46,130 nucleotides of DNA. Origin: an uncultured Mycoplasmatota bacterium (GTDB lineage Bacteria; Bacillota_I; Bacilli_A; Izemoplasmatales; Izemoplasmataceae). Where the stretch lies: NCBI GenBank assembly GCA_913056275.1, contig CAJXLP010000007.1, positions 1 through 46,130 on the forward strand, in the 5' to 3' direction. This document shows positions 6,906 through 13,344 of this stretch, one piece after another (the stretch's first letter is position 1; every line of letters begins with the position of its first letter). A program made the position numbers and the translations under genes. The notes below the pieces were generated by a model. It saw nothing but the letters and a program-made list of their open reading frames with translations. It did not search any database and was not told the origin of the DNA.

Positions 6906-7900
6906 CGATTTAATCCCAGTCCAAGTTTCTTTTTGAAACGTTGGACTTTTTTTATGGCCAATGCCTCGGCGCCTGCCTGGCCGTCGTTTAAGATGTCGAT
7001 GAGTTCTTGTGATTTGAGTAAACTGTGATAACGCGCTTGGATCGGTTCTAAGTGCGAAGCGACCAAGTCTCCCAAGTCTGCTTTAAAGGTTTGATAGTCT
7101 GAGGTCTCGTAGCGTTTAACAATGTCAGAAATCGTGCGATTTTCTAAAGCCGCATAAATGCGTATTAAATTACTCAGTCCTTTTTTTGAGTTTGCATCGT
7201 AGCGAATCGTGCCTTCACTATCCGTGACAGCTGAGCGAATGCGTTTTTTAATGATTGCGGCGTCGTCAGTCAAGAGAATTTTACTTTTGACGTTGGGATC
7301 TGATTTTGACATTTTTTGATCGGGGTTTTGCAAAGACATAATGCGTGCGGTTAATTCTGGGATTAGCGGTTTGGGGACATTGAAAAAGTCAGGGAACTGA
7401 TGATTGACCCGTTCTGCGATGGTCCGTGTTAGCTCAAGATGTTGTTTTTGATCATCGCCAACGGGCACGAATTCTGCATCATACAGCAAAATATCACCGG
7501 CCATTAATACCGGATACGTGAATAAACTCGCGCGAATCCCCGAAGTTTGTTTAAGCGCTTTATCTTTATATTGAGTCATTCGTTCGAGTTCACCCATATA
7601 GGCAAATGACTGTAATAAAACATCCATTTCTTGATGTGCACTCACCGCCGATTGAACAAAGAGTGACGTTTGCTTTAGGTTAATGCCACATGCCACATAC
7701 ATCGCCGCTAACTCTTTAATTGCTTGGCGTAACTTGACGGGGTCTTGCGGTACAGTTAAAGCATGTGTATCGGCAATGAACAAAAAGAAGTGGTGATCTG
7801 GATGGGCCTGTTGCAGGGCCACAAAATTTTTGATGCTGCCTAAATACGTTCCAATGTTAATCGCCCCAGTCGGTTGAATGCCTGACACAATGGTTTTCAT
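6902..7900 (-). CDS. trpS: Tryptophan--tRNA ligase
   Basis: 332 aa, normal for a class Ic TrpRS. Activates Trp with ATP and charges tRNA-Trp. The HIGH-equivalent SGIQPTGAINIGTYLG is at the N-terminus, and the KMSKS loop (QKMSKSDPN) lies near residue 194. GDDQKQHLELTR and the AGDILLYDAE block are typical. An in-frame codon 30 bp upstream could start, but AAGGAG precedes the ATG at 7900. Expression is controlled by a Trp T-box leader directly upstream. The stop (6902-6904) overlaps that of ptsH on the other strand, and the last ~15 codons double as the ptsH terminator. Confidence 0.97.
   Translation of the reverse strand: MKTIVSGIQPTGAINIGTYLGSIKNFVALQQAHPDHHFFLFIADTHALTVPQDPVKLRQAIKELAAMYVACGINLKQTSLFVQSAVSAHQEMDVLLQSFAYMGELERMTQYKDKALKQTSGIRASLFTYPVLMAGDILLYDAEFVPVGDDQKQHLELTRTIAERVNHQFPDFFNVPKPLIPELTARIMSLQNPDQKMSKSDPNVKSKILLTDDAAIIKKRIRSAVTDSEGTIRYDANSKKGLSNLIRIYAALENRTISDIVKRYETSDYQTFKADLGDLVASHLEPIQARYHSLLKSQELIDILNDGQAGAEALAIKKVQRFKKKLGLGLNR
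6918..6953 (+). terminator. ptsH terminator embedded in trpS coding sequence
   Basis: Stem AGTCCAAGTTTC (6918-6929) pairs with 6935-6947 with one bulged base; the loop is five T and a T7 run follows. It starts 13 bases after the ptsH stop and lies wholly within the last codons of convergent trpS (encoding KKVQRFKKKLGLG). Confidence 0.85.
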
Positions 7901-7914
7901 ACAAGTCTCCTTAA

Positions 7915-8114
7915 AATAAAAAACGCCCATCGCAAATAAAGCGAAAGGGCGTCAATGACGCGGTACCACCTTGGTTTTTACTCTAAGCGCGGTAACAAGC
8001 GCGAATCGGTACACGTCTTAAGCACGGTCCATTCAAGCATCGAGATGGGTTTAGGTTTCACCGTCCTAAACTCGCTTTTTTTACCAATCTACGAAGTTTA
8101 CTCATCCGCAACGT
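7915..8114 (-). promoter_or_regulatory. T-box riboswitch (Trp) controlling trpS
   Basis: On the minus strand the leader contains the T-box core AAGGTGGTACCGCG (7959-7972), whose bulge pairs with an uncharged tRNA acceptor end. The stem I apical hairpin GUUUAGG...GGUGAAA...CCUAAAC is present. The likely specifier is UGG in the context GAA-UGG-A (8029-8031), matching the Trp codon and the downstream gene. A terminator follows (7923-7952: GACGCCC/GGGCGT with an inner CGC/GCG helix, then a U run) just before the trpS Shine-Dalgarno. Uncharged tRNA-Trp should favour the antiterminator. Confidence 0.93.
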
Positions 8115-8120
8115 GTGCTA

Positions 8121-8148
8121 TGTATAGTTTATTGATTTTTTTCATCAA
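8121..8148 (-). promoter_or_regulatory. Promoter of the trpS T-box transcript
   Basis: On the minus strand, -35 TTGATG (8143-8148) and -10 TATACA (8121-8126) are separated by 16 bp. The -35 lies inside the last codons of pepF and the -10 just beyond its stop, giving a start near 8114, where T-box stem I begins. Confidence 0.65.
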
Positions 8149-9898
8149 GTGCAAGGTCTAATTCGTCCAGCAATGTTTTTAAGCGAGAGACGACGGCTAA
8201 GAAGGGTTCTTTGGTTGTTAAATCGATGCCACTATCTTTCGTTTGGGTGATTGGCCATGCACTGCCTCCTGATTGTAAAAGCTTTTTGTGCAGGGCAATC
8301 TTAGATGGATCTTGTTTGACCATCTCGTACAGTTTTAAACTGGCTGCAAAGCTCGTGGCGTATTGATAGACGTAATAAGGGGTATGGTGGAGATGTGGGA
8401 TGTAGGCCCACTCATATTTGGACCCAGGTTCTTCGTTTAAATCGATGTCGTAGAAGTGTGAGTACAAGTCAAGCATGATTTGGGACAACGATTCATGCGT
8501 AATGGCTTCTCCGTTTTCTGCCATTTTATGGGCTTCAAATTCATACGCAGCGAATAAAACTTGGCGGTAGAAAGTGCCCATGATGTCATCGATGGATTGT
8601 TGCAAGAGGGCAATTTTATCATCGATACTGCCCGGGTTATTTTGAATGAAATAGTCAAGTAACAAATGCTCGTTAAACGTTGACGCAATCTCGGCCACAA
8701 AAATCGTGTAGTTTTGAATGGCGGGAGGTTGGGTTTCTGCGGCGTAGAGCGAGTGCATGGAATGCCCAGCTTCATGCGCCAGGGTAAATACGCTATCCAA
8801 TGTTTCATCGTAGTTTAATAAGATGTATGGATGCCGGTTAATGGAACTCCAGGAATAAGCGCCAGACCGTTTGCCTGGCTGTTCGTACACATCGACAAAT
8901 CCATCTTTCAAGGCATCTTTCGCTTTGTCTTTAAAGTCATCACTCAAGTGATCCACTGCTTTAAAGAAAACGTCTTTGGCTTCTTCGTAGGAGTATTTGG
9001 TGGTGGATTCAGCGAGCGGTCTAAAACGGTCAAACGTACGGTGAGTTTTTAACCCTAAGACGCGCGCTCGAATGGCGTAGTAGCGTTTTAATAAATCGGT
9101 GTTGTCTTTGGCTACTTCTACAATGTTGTGAAAGACGCTCGGGTCTATGTTTTTACCATGCAAGTACATGTCAAGGCTCGTTTTGTAATTGCGCGATTTC
9201 ATGGAAGCCACATCGGCATCTAAGACACTTTTATAAATGCTTGCATAGGCATTTTTACGTGATTCATAGTAATCAAAAAACGCTTTAAATACGGCTTCGC
9301 GGTCATCCGCGTCTGCTAGATCAGTCAAATGCACACGGTAATTCCCCGACGTGACACTGATGGTTTCACCACTTTTTAGCGTCACTTCAACAGGGTCTCG
9401 GTCAGCAATCGTTAAACTGGAGTATAGCGAACTACCCGTGTTATTAAGCTCGGAGAAATTGGCCATCAAGCTCTCTTCTGATGGCGATAATACATGATCT
9501 TTTCCGTGGAACAGTTGCTGCATGGGAAAGCGGTACTCTTCCAACTCTGAGTCCCGGTCAATAAACGTAAAAACCGTGTCTTCACCAAGCGCTAAAACTT
9601 CCGGTTGTTCAAATGCACTGACTTGTGAAAGCTTGGCGACAAAGGCCCCCATTTTCTGGACGCGTGCGGCATTTTCAACGTCCTTTTTATTTAGGTCACT
9701 TTTCAGAGCAGCGTATTGATACAGCTTGTGTAATTCCACCGATAACTCACGTTGCTCAGTGTAGTATGCTTTGAAGGTGTCAAAATCGGATAATTTCCCT
9801 TGGTAGCTCGGAATTTTATCGACTTTCTTTTGCAATGTGTCATAGGCGTGGTTCCACGCGTCAACCGTTTCGTATAAATAGTCTAAATTCCATTTCAT
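8129..9898 (-). CDS. pepF: Oligoendopeptidase F (M3 family metallopeptidase)
   Basis: 589 aa, matching PepF (~600). Cytosolic zinc endopeptidase that cuts oligopeptides of about 7-17 residues, supplying amino acids after peptide uptake. The zinc motif HEAGH is at about 375-379 in FTLAHEAGHSMHSLY. The third ligand Glu follows in VAEIASTFNEHLL, and the C-terminal PYYVYQYATSFAAS is a family hallmark. The Shine-Dalgarno AAGGAG sits 8 nt before the ATG. It is transcribed alone from an extended -10 promoter, divergent from the spx-like gene. No signal peptide. Confidence 0.95.
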   Translation of the reverse strand: MKWNLDYLYETVDAWNHAYDTLQKKVDKIPSYQGKLSDFDTFKAYYTEQRELSVELHKLYQYAALKSDLNKKDVENAARVQKMGAFVAKLSQVSAFEQPEVLALGEDTVFTFIDRDSELEEYRFPMQQLFHGKDHVLSPSEESLMANFSELNNTGSSLYSSLTIADRDPVEVTLKSGETISVTSGNYRVHLTDLADADDREAVFKAFFDYYESRKNAYASIYKSVLDADVASMKSRNYKTSLDMYLHGKNIDPSVFHNIVEVAKDNTDLLKRYYAIRARVLGLKTHRTFDRFRPLAESTTKYSYEEAKDVFFKAVDHLSDDFKDKAKDALKDGFVDVYEQPGKRSGAYSWSSINRHPYILLNYDETLDSVFTLAHEAGHSMHSLYAAETQPPAIQNYTIFVAEIASTFNEHLLLDYFIQNNPGSIDDKIALLQQSIDDIMGTFYRQVLFAAYEFEAHKMAENGEAITHESLSQIMLDLYSHFYDIDLNEEPGSKYEWAYIPHLHHTPYYVYQYATSFAASLKLYEMVKQDPSKIALHKKLLQSGGSAWPITQTKDSGIDLTTKEPFLAVVSRLKTLLDELDLALDEKNQ

Positions 9899-9929
9899 TA
9901 ATAAACTCCTTATTCGTTGGATTAGCGCT

Positions 9930-9938
9930 ATTATAGCA
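9930..9938 (-). promoter_or_regulatory. pepF extended -10 promoter
   Basis: Minus strand TGC-TATAAT with no good -35 at 16-18 bp. The leader is about 25 nt, with the Shine-Dalgarno AAGGAG before the start. Confidence 0.65.
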
Positions 9939-9976
9939 CGGAGCCCTTAACAGGTTCGAATGGAAACCCTTTCACC

Positions 9977-10005
9977 TTGCAATTGACGGGTTGCTTATTT
10001 ATAAT
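9977..10005 (+). promoter_or_regulatory. Promoter of the spx-like gene
   Basis: -35 TTGCAA (9977-9982), 17-bp spacer, consensus -10 TATAAT (10000-10005). It is one of the strongest conventional promoters in the window. A leader of about 77 nt follows, ending in GAAGGAGGG. Confidence 0.8.
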
Positions 10006-10088
10006 TTTTCTAAACTGTGTTATATTTAGAAAGCACGAACCAAAGATTCATAGCGTATCAGCCATCAATTATTGAAGGAGGGTAACAC

Positions 10089-10553
10089 ATGATTCATATC
10101 TACACAACACCGAGTTGTTCCTCGTGCCGCAAAGCAAAGAAATGGTTTGAAGAGCATCACATTGACTACAAAGAAAAAAATATATTCAACATTCAACTAT
10201 CCCGTGATGACATCTTAATGATGCTCAAAAACACGGAAAACGGGTTCGAAGACATCATCTCGACACGCTCAAAAATCTTCCAAGACATGAACCTTGATAT
10301 CGAAGATATGTCGATGAATGATCTCGTTGAATTCATCATTGATAACCCAAGCGTCTTAAGACGGCCCATCATAATTGAAAACAATAAGATGCAAGTCGGG
10401 TACAACGAAGATGAAATTCGCACATTCATTCCGAAAAGACTTAGAGAAATTATCATGTACACGAATACACAACGCGGTGAAGAAGGCGACTATCATACCG
10501 CTTTACAACAATACTTCGAAGAACAATCGACGACGAAAGACTCATCCCAATAG
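10089..10553 (+). CDS. spx: Spx/ArsC-family transcriptional regulator
   Basis: 154 aa, against about 131 for Bacillus Spx. Spx binds the RNA polymerase alpha C-terminal domain and activates thiol-stress genes when its CxxC is oxidised. The redox switch CSSC is at residues 10-13 (TTPSCSSCRKAKKWF), and the RRPIII strand follows around residue 97. The C-terminus has an extra charged tail of about 20 residues, where Spx degradation signals usually lie. ArsC-type arsenate reductase is less likely because the second Cys is in CxxC spacing and gap, not ars genes, follows. It has its own strong promoter and terminator; the stop codon sits in the terminator loop. Confidence 0.88.
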   Translation: MIHIYTTPSCSSCRKAKKWFEEHHIDYKEKNIFNIQLSRDDILMMLKNTENGFEDIISTRSKIFQDMNLDIEDMSMNDLVEFIIDNPSVLRRPIIIENNKMQVGYNEDEIRTFIPKRLREIIMYTNTQRGEEGDYHTALQQYFEEQSTTKDSSQ

Positions 10554-10566
10554 GATGAGTTTTTTT
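10540..10566 (+). terminator. Terminator overlapping the spx stop codon
   Basis: Perfect 8-bp stem ACTCATCC (10540-10547) / GGATGAGT (10553-10560), 5-nt loop, then T7. The TAG stop (10551-10553) falls in the loop, so the 5' arm is coding sequence. Confidence 0.92.
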
Positions 10567-10591
10567 ATGCATGGATTTCAGTCCCTAGTCC

Positions 10592-10619
10592 TTGAAGTAA
10601 TGGTGGTAAATGGTATAAT
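10592..10619 (+). promoter_or_regulatory. gap promoter
   Basis: -35 TTGAAG (10592-10597), 16 bp, -10 TATAAT (10614-10619) with an extended TGG before it. This combination should be strong, as expected for a glycolytic gene. Confidence 0.8.
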
Positions 10620-10655
10620 ACACTTTGTGATTACAAAACAATTAGGAGGCACATA

Positions 10656-11663
10656 ATGGCATTAAAAGTCGCAATTAACGGATTCGGTCGGATCGGCCGG
10701 TTAGCGTTTCGTAGAATGTTTGAGGACGGACAATTTGAGATTGTCGCCATCAACGATTTAACAGACGCCGAAAGTTTGGCATACTTACTTGAATATGACA
10801 CTGCCCAAGGACGTTTCTTACACGGAGAAATTAGTTTTGAAGACGGTGCAATTACCGTGCAAGGAAAAAGAATTCCAATCTTTGCACAAAGAGATCCCGA
10901 AGATCTTCCATGGAAAGACTTAGCGGTCGATGTCGTCGTCGAAAGCACTGGCTTTTTCACAGATAAAGAAAAAGCGGGCAAACACATTAAAGCTGGGGCT
11001 AAAAAAGTGTTAATTAGTGCCCCTGCAAAAGGCGATTTAAAAACCGTGGTATACAACGTTAACCACGATGTATTAGACGCTTCAGATACGATTATTTCCG
11101 GGGCGTCATGCACCACAAACTGCTTAGCCCCCGTCGCGAAAGTCTTGGACGATTCATTTGGATTGGTCAAAGGCTACATGACGACTGTTCACTCGTTTAC
11201 CAATGATCAAGCCACACTTGATGGTCCCCATCCTAAAGGCATTCATGCCCGTCGTGGCCGGACTGCATCAATGAACATTGTCCCTACGTCAACCGGCGCT
11301 GCTGTGGCCGTTGGTAAAGTATTGCCTCAACTCAACGGAAAACTGGACGGCATCGCGTTGCGCGTTCCAACCGTCACTGGGTCAATTGTTGATCTCGTCG
11401 TCGAACTGGAAAAGGACGCAAGCGTCGAAAGCATCAACGCAGCGATGAAAAATGCAGCCAGTGAAACACTTGGCTACACCGATGTTCCACTTGTATCATC
11501 CGATACGATTGGCATTGGCTATGGCTCATGGTTTGACAGTCAAATGACCAGTGTTGTTGAAGTCGATGGAAAAAAACTCTACAAAGTTCTTTCCTGGTAT
11601 GACAACGAGATGAGTTATGTCTCGCAAATGGTCCGCACACTCGCATATTTCGGAAATCTTTAA
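10656..11663 (+). CDS. gap: Glyceraldehyde-3-phosphate dehydrogenase, type I
   Basis: 335 aa, standard. Oxidises glyceraldehyde 3-phosphate to 1,3-bisphosphoglycerate with NAD in glycolysis. The Rossmann motif INGFGRIGR opens the protein. The catalytic Cys152 is in [15 protein letters not shown] and the catalytic His in TVHSFTNDQ; the C-terminal [20 protein letters not shown] is conserved. Asp33 in INDLTD suggests NAD rather than NADP preference. The Shine-Dalgarno TTAGGAGG is strong. It is monocistronic between its own promoter and terminator; no cggR, pgk or tpi is linked, unlike the Bacillus gapA operon. Confidence 0.98.
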   Translation: MALKVAINGFGRIGRLAFRRMFEDGQFEIVAINDLTDAESLAYLLEYDTAQGRFLHGEISFEDGAITVQGKRIPIFAQRDPEDLPWKDLAVDVVVESTGFFTDKEKAGKHIKAGAKKVLISAPAKGDLKTVVYNVNHDVLDASDTIISGASCTTNCLAPVAKVLDDSFGLVKGYMTTVHSFTNDQATLDGPHPKGIHARRGRTASMNIVPTSTGAAVAVGKVLPQLNGKLDGIALRVPTVTGSIVDLVVELEKDASVESINAAMKNAASETLGYTDVPLVSSDTIGIGYGSWFDSQMTSVVEVDGKKLYKVLSWYDNEMSYVSQMVRTLAYFGNL

Positions 11664-11667
11664 ACCG

Positions 11668-11700
11668 AGCCTTCATGCTAACGCATGGGGGCTTTTTTTT
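11668..11700 (+). terminator. gap terminator
   Basis: An 11-bp stem with two G-U pairs (11668-11678 with 11683-11693) and a TAAC loop, followed by T8. Confidence 0.9.
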
Positions 11701-11723
11701 ATCCCTTAAAAGCTTAGGGGGTA

Positions 11724-11732
11724 TGATACAAT
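11724..11732 (+). promoter_or_regulatory. Extended -10 promoter for the small membrane protein and pepP
   Basis: TGA-TACAAT with only a poor -35 (CTTAAA, 16 bp upstream). It follows the gap terminator and precedes the TTG start by 30 bp. Confidence 0.55.
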
Positions 11733-11761
11733 ACGGTTAATCCTATTAAAGGGGGCGCTCA

Positions 11762-12040
11762 TTGGATAAACCGCGACTTTATAAGCGGTGGTTCAAACCA
11801 CCTGAAATAAACGCCAAACACTATCCATGGCCCGTGCGTATTGTGCAAATATTTGTGACCTATTTAGGTCTATTATTTCTAGGCTTCATCAGCTTTTTAT
11901 TTCCTCCGATTGGCTTGCCAATCGGCATTTTGATGTTTCACAGCACGAAAAAACATTACGCTTTATTTCCCCTTGCGGGTGTCTTACTACTTGTCTTTTT
12001 CACCCTTTATAACAACTTGATGATTTTAATTAATACATAG
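11762..12040 (+). CDS. Small integral membrane protein, unknown function
   Basis: 92 aa starting with TTG (11762-11764) after the Shine-Dalgarno AAAGGGGG. A basic, Pro/Trp-rich N-terminus (about 1-24) is followed by two or three hydrophobic segments: IVQIFVTYLGLLFLGFISFLF, IGLPIGILMF and LFPLAGVLLLVFFTLY. No recognised domain and no catalytic motif. It lies 10 bp before pepP and shares its extended -10 promoter, so the pair is probably an operon. Codon use and composition match the neighbours, supporting a real gene. I do not recognise the family. Confidence 0.72.
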   Translation: MDKPRLYKRWFKPPEINAKHYPWPVRIVQIFVTYLGLLFLGFISFLFPPIGLPIGILMFHSTKKHYALFPLAGVLLLVFFTLYNNLMILINT

Positions 12041-12050
12041 GAGATATCGT

Positions 12051-13295
12051 ATGAAAAACCACGCAATTGCTGCTCGTAAACGGATCTTTGAGGCCCTGCC
12101 TGAAGGCGCGTTACTCTTACTGGATGCCTCGCAAGCACCACATCGTTCAGTCGATGTCTATCATGCGTTTTATGTCGACCACAACTTTTACTATTTGACC
12201 GGCATTAACGCGCCTAAAGCTCGCTTGCTTATGTTAAAAACCGCGTCCACGTTAAAAACGATGTTATTTTTAGACCCTGATACGCCCCTTTCTTTAAAGT
12301 GGGATGGTCCCAAATTCTCCAAAGAAGACGCCATGGAAGTTGGTGGCTTCGCTCCAGACGAAGTGCATTCACTGACCGCGTTTGATGGACAGTTTAATCA
12401 GTTAATGAATTTTGCTCGCTCCCCGTACGGCAATCCACCCACTGAAGTCTGGCTCGATTTATATCACGAGCGACTACATACTAAACCCCGGCCACTTTCC
12501 GTGTTTGGCCATATCGTTGAGAATTATCCCGAGTTGAAAATTGCCAACGCCAACGCCATTTTATCGAAACTACGGATGATTAAAAGCCCAGAAGAAATTG
12601 CGGCGCTTAAAGAAGCCATTGCGATAACCCATAAAGGGCTCAAACGTATTTTAAAAAGCATTAAGACCCGGTCAAACGAACACGAATTAGTCGCGGACTT
12701 TATGCATGAAATTACCTTGAATGGAAGTTCTGGGAAGGCTTTTGATATCATTGCTGCCGCCGGTGAAAATGCCACAGTGCTTCACTACACAGCAAACAAT
12801 GGCCCCTTAGACGGCGATATGATTTTATTTGATCTCGGCGCAAAATCTGGCCGGTATGGCGCCGATATTTCCCGAGTGTATCCACTTAATGGAACATATG
12901 AAGGCTTTGCCAAAGACGTCTACATGGCGGTCCTTGACGTAGAAAAAGCTCTCATTAAGGCGGTCAAACCGGGTCTCACGTGGAAAGATTTAAACGCACT
13001 TGCCAGAGATTTACTGGCTGACAAAGCGATCGCGTTAGGCATGATTAAATCGAAAGACGAATTATCAGATGTTTACTATCACTCAGTCGGCCATTTTTTA
13101 GGCCTCGATGTGCATGACGTAGGCGTCTACACCGAACCCTTTAAACCGGGTATGATTTTAACCATTGAACCAGGACTTTACGGCAATGGAGTTGGTGTTC
13201 GCATTGAAGATGACGTCCTTGTTACCGAAGATGGGTGTGAAAATTTATCCGCCGCCATCGAAAAAGATCCAGACGCGATTGAAAAAATGCTTTAG
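12051..13295 (+). CDS. pepP: Xaa-Pro aminopeptidase (M24B)
   Basis: 414 aa. Removes N-terminal residues preceding proline. An N-terminal creatinase-like domain (about 1-165, with FYYLTGIN) precedes the pita-bread M24 domain. Metal ligands are visible as Asp in ILFDLGAKSG and YGADISRVYPL, His in HSVGHFLGLDVHD, Glu in LTIEPGLY and Glu in GVRIEDDVLV. The length and the N-terminal AAARKR..E.LPEGALLLLDAS pattern fit PepP better than the shorter PepQ/PapA. The Shine-Dalgarno is AGGAGATAT. It ends in a GC-rich terminator whose arm overlaps the stop. Works with pepF in peptide turnover (inference). Confidence 0.92.
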   Translation: MKNHAIAARKRIFEALPEGALLLLDASQAPHRSVDVYHAFYVDHNFYYLTGINAPKARLLMLKTASTLKTMLFLDPDTPLSLKWDGPKFSKEDAMEVGGFAPDEVHSLTAFDGQFNQLMNFARSPYGNPPTEVWLDLYHERLHTKPRPLSVFGHIVENYPELKIANANAILSKLRMIKSPEEIAALKEAIAITHKGLKRILKSIKTRSNEHELVADFMHEITLNGSSGKAFDIIAAAGENATVLHYTANNGPLDGDMILFDLGAKSGRYGADISRVYPLNGTYEGFAKDVYMAVLDVEKALIKAVKPGLTWKDLNALARDLLADKAIALGMIKSKDELSDVYYHSVGHFLGLDVHDVGVYTEPFKPGMILTIEPGLYGNGVGVRIEDDVLVTEDGCENLSAAIEKDPDAIEKML

Positions 13296-13321
13296 AACCG
13301 CCGCCGGCGGTTCTTTTTTTT
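13294..13321 (+). terminator. pepP terminator
   Basis: Perfect 8-bp GC-rich stem GAACCGCC (13295-13302) / GGCGGTTC (13306-13313) with a 3-nt loop, then T8-9. It overlaps the last base of the pepP stop. Confidence 0.93.
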
Positions 13322-13329
13322 CGTGTTCA

Positions 13330-13338
13330 TGCTATAAT
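13330..13338 (+). promoter_or_regulatory. Extended -10 promoter of recD2
   Basis: TGC-TATAAT at 13330-13338. A start six to seven bases downstream coincides with the GTG start of recD2 at 13345. No -35 is evident; the region is the U tract of the pepP terminator. Confidence 0.7.
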
Positions 13339-13344
13339 ACACGC

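Noticed and set aside
10089-10553. Arsenate reductase (ArsC) instead of Spx.
   Set aside because: The cysteines are in the CxxC arrangement of Spx, the RRPIII strand follows, and no ars genes are nearby; though ArsC-like activity cannot be excluded by eye alone.
13165-13344. N-terminal extension of recD2 to an ATG at 13165.
   Set aside because: It would overlap the conserved end of pepP and run through its terminator; the RecD2 homology starts just after GTG 13345.
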